From Paludibacteraceae bacterium (GTDB lineage: Bacteria; Bacteroidota; Bacteroidia; Bacteroidales; Paludibacteraceae): 7,733 bases of DNA. The notes beneath the pieces were generated by a model. That model did no database searches. It was given only the letters and a program-made list of their open reading frames with translations, and had not been told where the DNA came from. The first letter of the stretch is position 1; the number at the start of each line of letters is the position of its first letter. A program made the position numbers and the translations under genes. Of this stretch, positions 1 to 6,724 are shown piece by piece. Location: the NCBI GenBank assembly GCA_947445425.1, contig CANFFA010000095.1, positions 1-7,733 of the forward strand, read 5' to 3'.

Positions 1-438
1 ACTCATCACACCCATATCGGTTTTAATGCCATCTAAGGCACCCTTGTTCAAGGTAATGTAATTTTGAAGTTTGTTGGTAGAGCAATTTATAACTTTTGCA
101 GATATAAACTGATATTCCATTTCTGGTGGGATGCGAAAAAGAATGGAATCTTTCTTTTGAGGTTGTAGAATTACCAATTTGTTTTGCAAATTGATAATTT
201 GGTTTTTTAACGAAGTGTTTTCCTCAGACAAGTTATCATTGGCTGTACGCAATTTGAAAAATTCAATAATCGAATTATTCCATTCATACATAACTGAAAC
301 TACTGAATTACTGGAGGATAAAAATACACTTTTTTGGTACTCCTGATTTTTTATAATCATGGTGAAAGATATTATTTCTAAAAAAAGAAATAAAAATACA
401 ACACTGTAATGTATAAAAAAATTGATGAGATTTTTCAT
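1..438 (-). CDS. mreC: MreC, rod shape-determining protein (N-terminal 146 residues, cut by window edge)
   Basis: MreC is a bitopic inner-membrane protein that links the MreB cytoskeleton to the periplasmic cell-wall elongation machinery. The reading frame starts at the ATG at 438 and stays open for 146 codons to base 1, so the C-terminal part lies outside the window. Residues about 7-29 form one hydrophobic membrane segment (FFIHYSVVFLFLFLEII...). Residues about 62-92 look like a coiled coil (ANDNLSEENTSLKNQIINLQ). From about residue 112 the periplasmic beta domain begins, with the family-typical pattern KVINCSTN...NYITLNKGALDGIKTDMGV. It lies directly downstream of mreB in the same direction, as expected for an mreBC operon, but a 165-nt repeat-filled gap separates them. 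No Shine-Dalgarno sequence is visible, which is normal in Bacteroidota. The identification rests on the beta-domain pattern, the topology and the position after mreB. Confidence 0.93.
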   Translation of the reverse strand, partial: MKNLINFFIHYSVVFLFLFLEIISFTMIIKNQEYQKSVFLSSSNSVVSVMYEWNNSIIEFFKLRTANDNLSEENTSLKNQIINLQNKLVILQPQKKDSILFRIPPEMEYQFISAKVINCSTNKLQNYITLNKGALDGIKTDMGVMS

Positions 439-484
439 TTTGTACCAAATCAGAAAAAACAATGAAAGTTTGGGTATGTATCAG

Positions 485-510
485 TAGAGACGCAATGATT
501 TGCGTCTCTA
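485..510. repeat. Hairpin-forming inverted repeat, 11-bp arms
   Basis: The arms TAGAGACGCAA (485-495) and TTGCGTCTCTA (500-510) are perfect reverse complements around a 4-base loop, TGAT. It shares its core with the palindrome at 571-598 and the tandem copies at 526-587. No T-run follows on either strand, so it is not a classical intrinsic terminator. As RNA in the mreB-mreC transcript it would form a stable stem-loop. Confidence 0.9.
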
Positions 511-525
511 AGATAAAATGATGGG

Positions 526-587
526 TCACTAAAGACGCAATGATACTTCATTGGACGCAATAATACGTCACTAGAGACGCAATGCAT
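526..587. repeat. Three degenerate ~20-bp tandem copies of a GACGCAAT unit
   Basis: Three head-to-tail units begin TCACTAAAGACGCAATGATA (526), TCATTGGACGCAATAATACG (548) and TCACTAGAGACGCAATGCAT (568). They share TCAnT, GACGCAAT and an AT-rich tail. The last copy runs into the palindrome at 571-598, and the core is the same as the left arm of the hairpin at 485. The spacing of 20-22 bp with no unique spacer DNA argues against a CRISPR. It looks like local duplication of a REP-like intergenic element. Confidence 0.8.
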
Positions 588-598
588 TGCGTCTCTAG
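571..598. repeat. Perfect 28-bp palindrome directly after mreB
   Basis: The half-site CTAGAGACGCAATG (571-584) is followed immediately by its exact reverse complement (585-598). The palindrome starts 5 nt beyond the mreB stop codon (604-606). Palindromes with a GAGACGC core are, from memory, common dispersed intergenic repeats in Bacteroidota and cyanobacteria; this is background knowledge and was not checked here. In mRNA it would fold into a long stem that could protect the mreB 3' end or attenuate read-through into mreC. No U-tract follows on the minus strand. Confidence 0.93.
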
Positions 599-603
599 CG
601 CAA

Positions 604-1623
604 TTATCGGATCAAGAAGGAGAACTTGTCTACATTTTTCAATGCAATACCCGTACCTCTTGCCACTGCACGCAATGGATCTTCTGCAATGTGGAATTGT
701 ATATTCAACTTGTCAGTTAGACGTTTGTCCAATCCACGAAGCAAAGCACCACCACCAGCTAAATAGATACCACCTTTTACAATGTCTGCATATAATTCAG
801 GAGGAGTTTGTTCCAAAGCACTAAGAATAGCAGACTCTACTTTAGAGATAGATTTTTCTAGACAGTGTGCAATCTCTTGGTATGAAACTGGCACTTGCAT
901 TGGCAAAGCAGTCATACGATTAGGACCATGAACAATATAATCTTCAGGAGCATCTTCCAAATCGGTCAATGCAGCTCCAACATTAATTTTAATCAATTCA
1001 GCAGTACGTTCCCCAACTTTAACATTGTGCATACGTCCCATATACTCAACAATATCCAATGTCAAATCATCACCTGCAATACGAATTGATTTGTTAGAAA
1101 CGATACCGCCCAATGAAATTACAGCAATCTCAGTAGTACCACCGCCGATATCAACAATCATACAGCCATTGGGTGCTTCAACATCTATACCAATCCCAAT
1201 TGCAGCAGCCATTGGCTCATAAATCATATACACTTCACGACCACCAGCATGTTCGGATGAATCACGTACCGCACGAATTTCAACTTCAGTACTCCCAGAA
1301 GGGATACATACCACCATTTTAAGGGATGGAGAGAAAAGACGATTTTTGGTAGGAATCATCTTGATCATACCACGAATCATTAATTCTGCAGCATAGAAAT
1401 CAGCGATAACACCATCACGCAAAGGACGAACCGTACGAATTCCTTCGTTCTCTTTCCCAACCATTTGACGTGCTTTTTCACCAATTGCAATCAATTTGTC
1501 GGTACGTTTGTCCAAAGCTACTACGGATGGTTCATCAACAACGATTTTATCATTGTGAATAATGATGGTATTGGCTGTACCTAAGTCGATAGCTATCTCT
1601 TGTGTAAATGAAAATAGTCCCAT
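604..1623 (-). CDS. mreB: MreB, actin-like rod shape-determining ATPase
   Basis: MreB polymerises on the cytoplasmic side of the inner membrane and positions the elongasome (MreC, MreD, RodA, PBP2) for lateral wall growth. The 339-residue product has the usual family length. The actin-fold nucleotide-site motifs are in order: phosphate-1 AIDLGTANT (11-19), the EPMAAAIG segment with the catalytic-type Glu at 136, phosphate-2 VDIGGGTTEIAV (158-169), and the adenosine loop GGIYLAGGGALLRGL (284-298). The N-terminus MGLFSFTQEIAIDLGTA and the end NVDKFSFLIR are both intact and family-like. The ATG at 1623 lies 37 nt after the purH stop codon, too close for most independent promoters, so co-transcription with purH is likely. 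The upstream leader is A/T-rich without a Shine-Dalgarno sequence. Immediately downstream lies the repeat cluster, then mreC. Confidence 0.98.
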   Translation of the reverse strand: MGLFSFTQEIAIDLGTANTIIIHNDKIVVDEPSVVALDKRTDKLIAIGEKARQMVGKENEGIRTVRPLRDGVIADFYAAELMIRGMIKMIPTKNRLFSPSLKMVVCIPSGSTEVEIRAVRDSSEHAGGREVYMIYEPMAAAIGIGIDVEAPNGCMIVDIGGGTTEIAVISLGGIVSNKSIRIAGDDLTLDIVEYMGRMHNVKVGERTAELIKINVGAALTDLEDAPEDYIVHGPNRMTALPMQVPVSYQEIAHCLEKSISKVESAILSALEQTPPELYADIVKGGIYLAGGGALLRGLDKRLTDKLNIQFHIAEDPLRAVARGTGIALKNVDKFSFLIR

Positions 1624-1660
1624 TTTCTGAATTTATTTCTTGTTAATTTATTGTTGGATA

Positions 1661-3181
1661 TTAATGTTTAAAATGGCGAAAGCCGGTAGTTACCATCGCC
1701 ATTCCATTTGAATTGCATGATTCTACAGAGAGCTTATCATTGATAGAACCACCAGGTTGAATTACTGCAGTGATACCTGCTTCTGAAGCTATTTGAACAC
1801 AATCAGGAAAAGGGAAAAATGCATCAGATGCCATTACTGAACCTTTCAAATCAAAGTTAAAAGATGCTGCTTTATCAATAGCCTGTTTCAATGCATCTAC
1901 CCGTGAGGTTTGACCAACTCCACTTGCAAAGAGTTGTTTGTTCTTTGCAAAAACAATAGCATTCGATTTGGTGTGCTTTACAATTTTATTAGCAAAAATC
2001 AAATCTTCAACTTCAAGATCAGTAGGTGATTTATCGGTTACCGTTGTTAATTCAGTCGCTTTCACAGTATGCACATCTTTATCTTGCATCAAAACGCCAT
2101 TTAAGAGGGAGCGGAATTGTTTTTCCTTTAATTTAACATCTTTGATGATCAGGATAATTCTATTTTTCTTTTGGGTTAAGATTTCCAATGCTTCCAAATC
2201 ATAATCAGGTGCAATAACTACTTCGAAGAAAAGCTTATTCATCTCTTCAGCAGTAGCTTTGTCAATAATAGCATTGGTAATCAAAACACCACCGAAAGCA
2301 GATATAGGATCTCCTGCCAAAGCAGCTGTCCATGCATCTAGGAGTACTGGACGAGAAGCAATACCACAAGCATTATTGTGTTTAAGAATTGCAAAAGTTA
2401 TATCTTCGAATTCATTGATTAGGTTTACCGCCGCATCAATATCTAGTAGATTGTTGTATGAAATTTCTTTTCCTTGTAATTGTTCGAAAATCTCTTCAAA
2501 CTTACCAAAGAAAATACCTTTTTGATGAGGGTTTTCTCCATAACGTAATACTTTGGCATTATTTTCACTTTGACGGAAGCCACTGGCCTCTTGTCCATCA
2601 AAATAATTAAAAATAGCTGAATCGTAATGAGAAGATACTGCAAAAGCTTCTTTGGCAAACCAACGACGGTCTTCTAGAGAGGTCTTGGCTCCATTGGCCA
2701 TGATTAAATCTAAAAGTGGTTCATATTGATCTTGTGATGCCACAATGATAACATCATTATAATTTTTTGCAGCGGCACGTATTAATGAGATACCACCAAT
2801 ATCAATTTTCTCTATGGTAGTAGCTTCATCTGCACCTGCAGCAACAGTAGCTTCAAATGGGTATAAATCAACTATAACTAAGTCTATTTCAGGGATTTCA
2901 TATTCGGAAATTTGCTGTTGATCTAAAGCCAAATCTCTACGGTTAAGTATACCTCCAAAAATCTTAGGGTGTAGTGTTTTAACACGGCCACCTAAAATTG
3001 AAGGGTAGCCAGTAAGATCTTCAACAGCTTGGCATGGGATATCAAGCGATTCGATAAAAGTTTGGGTTCCTCCGGTTGAAATAAATTCTACCCCTTCAGA
3101 ATGAAGTTTTTTGATGATGATATCTAGGTTATCTTTATGATATACAGATACCAATGCTCTCTTTATTTGCTTTTTCTCCAT
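1661..3181 (-). CDS. purH: PurH, bifunctional AICAR transformylase / IMP cyclohydrolase
   Basis: PurH catalyses the last two steps of de novo IMP synthesis in the cytoplasm: formylation of AICAR with 10-formyl-THF, then ring closure of FAICAR. The ATG at 3181 gives 506 residues, a normal length. The N-terminal MGS-like cyclohydrolase domain shows STGGT (35-39), GGRVKTLHP (64-72) and VDLYPF (104-109). The transformylase part shows RYGENPHQ (213-220), KHNNACG (267-273) with the catalytic Lys-His pair, AGDPISAFGG (289-298), SDAFFPFPD (452-460) and IQPGGSIND (474-482). An in-frame GTG at 3193 would add four residues. I prefer the ATG because MEKKQIKRALVSVYHK matches the usual family start and leaves about 20 nt after the predicted promoter. 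It is the first gene of the purH-mreB-mreC cluster, an arrangement common in Bacteroidota. I see no riboswitch in its short leader. Confidence 0.98.
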   Translation of the reverse strand: MEKKQIKRALVSVYHKDNLDIIIKKLHSEGVEFISTGGTQTFIESLDIPCQAVEDLTGYPSILGGRVKTLHPKIFGGILNRRDLALDQQQISEYEIPEIDLVIVDLYPFEATVAAGADEATTIEKIDIGGISLIRAAAKNYNDVIIVASQDQYEPLLDLIMANGAKTSLEDRRWFAKEAFAVSSHYDSAIFNYFDGQEASGFRQSENNAKVLRYGENPHQKGIFFGKFEEIFEQLQGKEISYNNLLDIDAAVNLINEFEDITFAILKHNNACGIASRPVLLDAWTAALAGDPISAFGGVLITNAIIDKATAEEMNKLFFEVVIAPDYDLEALEILTQKKNRIILIIKDVKLKEKQFRSLLNGVLMQDKDVHTVKATELTTVTDKSPTDLEVEDLIFANKIVKHTKSNAIVFAKNKQLFASGVGQTSRVDALKQAIDKAASFNFDLKGSVMASDAFFPFPDCVQIASEAGITAVIQPGGSINDKLSVESCNSNGMAMVTTGFRHFKH

Positions 3182-3209
3182 GTTCCTTTTCACGTTTATT
3201 TATGATTTG

Positions 3210-3217
3210 CAAAACTA
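3210..3217 (-). promoter_or_regulatory. Putative Bacteroidota -7 element for purH-mreB-mreC
   Basis: Read on the minus strand this is TAGTTTTG, an exact match to the TAnnTTTG -7 consensus used by the Bacteroidota primary sigma factor. Transcription would start near 3203, giving a leader of about 20 nt to the purH ATG. I find no TTTG at the ideal -33 spacing, only an A/T-rich stretch, so the call rests on the -7 motif and its position. Confidence 0.45.
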
Positions 3218-3485
3218 CAAAAAAACATTGATTTTATCTGCATTTTTTGTTAATTGATTTCATTGCAACAGGATTTTAATAAAAGAAAGGTACTTGCTAC
3301 AATTCTTTAGTTCTTACCACCCTTAGGGCAAAGTAGAGAAAAATAATGCATGAAACGACATGTTGAATTAGCTGTTTTTTTAATCTATAATCACTAGATA
3401 ATTGATCATCAAATTTACAATTATAGTGCCAATATAGAAGCACAACGTGTCTAATTGGAATTTATTTCAATTACTTAACATCTGA

Positions 3486-3510
3486 CTACCAAAAGCTTAT
3501 ATTTTGATAG
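3486..3510 (-). terminator. Possible 3' hairpin of the outer-membrane gene pair
   Basis: On the minus strand CTATCAAAA and TTTTGGTAG form a 9-bp stem with one T-G wobble around a 7-base loop, starting 10 nt beyond the TAG stop at 3521. The stem is AT-rich and no T-tract follows (the next bases read TCAGATGTTAAG). It is therefore a weak terminator candidate, supported mainly by its placement. Confidence 0.3.
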
Positions 3511-3520
3511 GCCTTTGTAC

Positions 3521-5608
3521 CTAGAATAAGTATTTGAGAAGCATTCGAAAATCAGTTTTGCGATTTCCTACAATCATCTCATTTCCAGTACTATGATTTT
3601 CACGACCATCAGCGTAAACCGTTTGGGCTATTTTAAACCATACTGAAATTGATTGATTACAATTATAACGCAAGTTCAAATAGTATCGACTTCCTATGCC
3701 ATAAACCATTGGCATCGAAAAGGCATATAAAACATCCTGTTCGTAAGAATAAAATCGATTTTCATAATGAATTGCATCGAACAATTGTAATCTGATATCA
3801 ACTGAATAGGTGGAGCTGATAGGCGAATAACTTAGGTTTTGAGCGAAAATAATTCCTTGCGTAATGGGTTCGCTGTTTCTTTGTGCAAAATTCACATTAC
3901 AAATACTTTTAATTCTAAAATTCCCAACCGTATAGCACAATTTGTACTGTAAGGAAGATTTGTAGGTGGGTACTAAAGTTGCTATTTTAGCATCTGTCAA
4001 TCCATCATTCGTCTGTTTTTCATCATATTTATAACGCCAGAACATTGTCAGATTTCGTTGGGCAGTATAATCTGCCTGTATGAAATAACTATGTCCAATT
4101 GAAGGGGCATCCATTCCAAACCTAGGCCATGGAGCAGTGTAGCTGTCAGCAGCAGTAACTATTTTCCACTGCTTAAAAGGACGGATTTCAGCAGCTAAAT
4201 AGAGTCCATTTTCGTTACTGACCCTTGAAGTTTCGGAAAAAGCATTGGCGTAAAAACTGTCATATTCAGGAGAATACTTCCTTTGCAAGGCAACCAAACT
4301 CACTTCAGATGTAGGACTGAAAGAGACACCATTAACGCTTGCCATTGCACCTTTATCCGTGCGACCTATTTCACCAAACATATTCAGATTTAGTAAACGG
4401 ATTCGATAATTTAGTCCTGCAGTGGTCTGTTGATTTCCAGAGAAGTAAAAATGATTATAGGTGGACTTTTCTGATTGTAACTGCTGATCCAATGCGGTAT
4501 GCACTAAGGTAAATCCAAGCTTTAATTCAGAAAAGTTTATGGTTGAATTTAAGCCCAATAACTGTTGATTAATTGTTTGCTTAGATCGGTATTCCGATTC
4601 TGTTCGATGTAGTCCATACTTTTTCCAAGTAGGAAAGCTTCCATTGACAGTGTCACCATCTATCCATTTGTTTGAATAAAAGGCAGATAGTTCAATTTTG
4701 CCAAATTGATAACTAAAACCACCCCCTCTGAAAAAATTATTTTCATCGGTAGAACTGTATTTTTTCAATCCTGAATTTCTATTAGCAACTTTCAATGCAA
4801 AGGATGATTTACCCATTACTAGATCGGGATGTAACACTAAACCTTGGCCGAAGTTGGCTCTAAAATCCCCGATCACAATGGTTTTAATTCTCCCTATATT
4901 ATTCAATTGTAAGGTGGCAGAATAAAAGTCATATCCTTTGTGAACATCACCCCAAAACTGCTCACCGGCATCTTTCTCTGCCGAAAATGAGCATTGGATT
5001 CTATCCTTATAGTGGAATCTGTATTTTGTGCATGTATAGAATTGATTTCCTAGATAATTACCAGTACTTGCTTGATTACTAGGTTCTTCTTCAGAAAGAT
5101 AACCAGATTTCTCTTCAAACCCTTTGTCAATGCGAATGAGTAATTCCTGTTTGCCATATTTTAAAACATCCGTCCAATAAATTTTAGTATTTTCATTCCC
5201 CCCCTCCCCCACAAAAATAAAGGGTAATATACGACGAATGTCAGTCATGTCCAGTCCTTCGATGAGTTGTAATTCATAAACAGTTTTAATGTTCCCAAAT
5301 TGATACAAGTATGCTAAAATGCTTTCAACTTGAACATCAGATAAAAATGCAAGTCGTTCAAGTTCTTCTCGTTTTGTATGATTAAGATTTATTGGATTTT
5401 GACTTATGGATATGAGTTCTTCATATATGCTATTATAGTCAAATGCCACTTCGCTCTCAGCGCTAAATTGTTCAAGCATATCAGCTATCGCTTCTTTTGT
5501 CACAGCAATTCGGTTCTCTGCAACTACCTGAATTGAGAAAATAATCAGCAAGAGCATTATTTTTAAGTCCATATGTGTTAGGATGAAAAATAGAATTGCG
5601 TAATACAT
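3521..5608 (-). CDS. Exported helix-hairpin-helix protein with C-terminal outer-membrane beta-barrel
   Basis: The 695-residue product has two regions. Residues about 73-133 resemble the ComEA-type tandem helix-hairpin-helix fold: INLNHTKREELERLAFLSDVQ, then IKTVYELQLIEGLDMTDIRRI. The glycine-rich hairpins of DNA-binding versions are degraded (LSD in place of GIG). From about residue 150 to the end, alternating polar and hydrophobic strands, many Tyr/Phe residues, an FGQGLVLHPDLVMGKSS segment (253-269) and a C-terminal phenylalanine (MLLKYLF) suggest an outer-membrane beta-barrel. The ATG at 5608 shares one base with the upstream stop (TAATG), indicating translational coupling. A second in-frame ATG at 5572 begins MDLKIMLLLIIFSIQVVAEN, a more normal signal peptide, and would give 683 residues. 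HHH-plus-barrel proteins of this kind occur in Bacteroidota as proteins of unknown function. A G5-A-G7 tract lies between the two regions. Confidence 0.85.
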   Translation of the reverse strand: MYYAILFFILTHMDLKIMLLLIIFSIQVVAENRIAVTKEAIADMLEQFSAESEVAFDYNSIYEELISISQNPINLNHTKREELERLAFLSDVQVESILAYLYQFGNIKTVYELQLIEGLDMTDIRRILPFIFVGEGGNENTKIYWTDVLKYGKQELLIRIDKGFEEKSGYLSEEEPSNQASTGNYLGNQFYTCTKYRFHYKDRIQCSFSAEKDAGEQFWGDVHKGYDFYSATLQLNNIGRIKTIVIGDFRANFGQGLVLHPDLVMGKSSFALKVANRNSGLKKYSSTDENNFFRGGGFSYQFGKIELSAFYSNKWIDGDTVNGSFPTWKKYGLHRTESEYRSKQTINQQLLGLNSTINFSELKLGFTLVHTALDQQLQSEKSTYNHFYFSGNQQTTAGLNYRIRLLNLNMFGEIGRTDKGAMASVNGVSFSPTSEVSLVALQRKYSPEYDSFYANAFSETSRVSNENGLYLAAEIRPFKQWKIVTAADSYTAPWPRFGMDAPSIGHSYFIQADYTAQRNLTMFWRYKYDEKQTNDGLTDAKIATLVPTYKSSLQYKLCYTVGNFRIKSICNVNFAQRNSEPITQGIIFAQNLSYSPISSTYSVDIRLQLFDAIHYENRFYSYEQDVLYAFSMPMVYGIGSRYYLNLRYNCNQSISVWFKIAQTVYADGRENHSTGNEMIVGNRKTDFRMLLKYLF

Positions 5609-6426
5609 TAATTATGAATTTGATATCTCATACCTATATTTGATCTAAGGCCTAATAATGGATGCATTTCAGTATTAAAACTTAGTACAAAAGCACTGGT
5701 ACTCAATCCCAATCCCAAACAGGGAACCAAAAAATCGGATTGGTAGGCACCTAGTTTTACGACCACTAACTGTAACATAGTGTACTCAAATCCAGATGCA
5801 ATACGATAATTGCTACTCACTTCCTTGTCTAATTGTGAACGCCACACTAACTCCGGGCAAAAGAAGTATTCAGCGCCATAACTGAAAATAGAGGGGATTT
5901 TTTGAACGACAAACTCCGCTTTTATATTGGATTGAAAAGGATTAAAGCTGGAAAAGCCCAAATTAAAGTTGGGCGAAAGTTGCATCAATAGTCCAAATTG
6001 AGCGATTAGTGCAGCACGGTAGGTATTTGATGCTTCGAAATAATTTGTAAAATAGTTGAATTGTACACCCATGGAAAATTTATTCGAAAAGTTTCGACCC
6101 CAACCAATACCCAACATAAACTCCTGATAGTGTGAATATCCAAACTGTGATAATGAGATGCCCGTGTTGATTAAATTATTTGAATAGGCAGCTTGAATAG
6201 TTTTGGTAGAGAGTTCGGACAGTTGAAAGCGATTTTCATATAGAACAGCAAGTTCAGATTTTTCAATTTTACCCAAAATTGCTGGGTTATGAAACGCAGT
6301 CCAATGGTGACTGTCAGAAGTGGATGTGTTTGCAATTGAACTAGAGGAGGGGATAGCGCCAGTGATTTGAGCAAGGCAGAATTGGCTCAAAAGAAGGAGT
6401 AATAATAAGGTTGGTGATTTGGTCAT
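5608..6426 (-). CDS. PorV/FadL-like outer-membrane beta-barrel protein, function unknown
   Basis: The 272-residue product starts at the ATG at 6426 with a clear signal peptide (MTKSPTLLLLLLLSQFCLAQ, probable cleavage after Ala19). No lipobox is present, because SQFC does not fit the pattern. The mature N-terminus carries WTAFHNPAILG (42-52), resembling the NPA motif near the start of PorV/PorQ/FadL-like barrels. The rest is a run of amphipathic strands with turn residues such as YSNNLINTGISLSQFGY and GRNFSNKFSMGVQFNYF, ending in GMRYQIHN. The fold call is from the strand pattern and is an inference; no catalytic residues are evident. It is the first gene of a two-gene unit and overlaps the HHH/barrel gene by one base, so the two products probably act together at the outer membrane. 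Full PorV is longer, so a specific type IX secretion role is not supported. Confidence 0.8.
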   Translation of the reverse strand: MTKSPTLLLLLLLSQFCLAQITGAIPSSSSIANTSTSDSHHWTAFHNPAILGKIEKSELAVLYENRFQLSELSTKTIQAAYSNNLINTGISLSQFGYSHYQEFMLGIGWGRNFSNKFSMGVQFNYFTNYFEASNTYRAALIAQFGLLMQLSPNFNLGFSSFNPFQSNIKAEFVVQKIPSIFSYGAEYFFCPELVWRSQLDKEVSSNYRIASGFEYTMLQLVVVKLGAYQSDFLVPCLGLGLSTSAFVLSFNTEMHPLLGLRSNIGMRYQIHN

Positions 6427-6511
6427 TGCATCTGATTATTTCAAGCTGTGAAAGGCTTTTTGAATTTATCGGAAGCATTTATTTATTAAAACCAGGCCTT
6501 CGATTTAAATG

Positions 6512-6519
6512 CAAATCTA
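6512..6519 (-). promoter_or_regulatory. Candidate -7 element for the outer-membrane gene pair
   Basis: The minus strand reads TAGATTTG, an exact TAnnTTTG match. It would give a start near 6505 and a leader of about 79 nt before the ATG at 6426. There is no TTTG at the expected -33 distance, so support is modest. Confidence 0.3.
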
Positions 6520-6654
6520 CTTATAAGGCCGAATTTTCATATGAGGAAATAAGAGGAGATGTCAATTCCATAGCATGTATTTTGATCTACTAAAAAGTGG
6601 GGATTTATGGGAAATGATATTAGAGTAGAGGGTGAAAAGCGTGAGAAAATTATC

Positions 6655-6662
6655 TAAATTTG
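6655..6662 (+). promoter_or_regulatory. Candidate -7 element for the 5-formyl-THF cyclo-ligase gene
   Basis: The plus strand reads TAAATTTG, an exact TAnnTTTG match, with a predicted transcription start near 6669. That start falls inside the open frame beginning at the GTG at 6632. If it is real, translation must start later, which agrees with the family-like starts at 6725 or 6737. A good -33 TTTG is not visible. Confidence 0.35.
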
Positions 6663-6724
6663 CAAAAAAATATATAGAAGCTATGAATACTATCATTTCA
6701 AGGATATTCACAATTTTCTCATTT

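Larger units (their letters stand above)
3194..3520. other. Non-coding stretch between purH and the HHH/beta-barrel gene
   Basis: These 327 bases are very AT-rich and carry no convincing reading frame on either strand. They hold the probable purH promoter at the left end and a hairpin at 3486-3510 just after the stop of the next gene. A second, weaker inverted repeat lies at 3452-3473 (TAATTGGAAT with ATTTCAATTA, one wobble or mismatch). I see no tRNA-like cloverleaf, riboswitch or mobile-element end in it. Confidence 0.6.
6427..6724. other. Divergent intergenic region
   Basis: This stretch separates the leftward outer-membrane pair from the rightward cyclo-ligase gene and holds one candidate -7 motif for each direction (6512-6519 minus, 6655-6662 plus). 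The plus-strand frame from 6632 continues open into the cyclo-ligase gene, but its first 31 codons do not resemble the family. I see no other gene, RNA or repeat here. Confidence 0.55.

Noticed and set aside
308..529. 73-residue open frame on the minus strand overlapping the start of mreC
   Set aside because: It is out of frame with the clearly MreC-like product that starts at 438, and it runs through the repeat hairpin at 485-510.
485..598. CRISPR array
   Set aside because: The units are 20-22 bp, degenerate and directly adjacent with no unique spacers, and no cas gene is present.
571..598. Intrinsic terminator of mreB
   Set aside because: The stem is strong, but the bases following it on the minus strand (TGACGTATTATTGCG) contain no U-tract, and mreC follows in the same direction.
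5608..6426. Assignment to the type IX secretion system as PorV
   Set aside because: The NPA-like motif and barrel pattern are shared by a broad superfamily, the protein is shorter than PorV, and no other type IX gene is in the window.
6411..6593. 60-residue open frame on the plus strand in the divergent region
   Set aside because: It overlaps the start of the PorV-like gene, shows no family features and has no promoter of its own.
6632..6724. N-terminal extension of the cyclo-ligase from a GTG at 6632
   Set aside because: The extra 31 residues are not family-like, the start is a weak GTG, and a candidate -7 promoter motif lies inside it.
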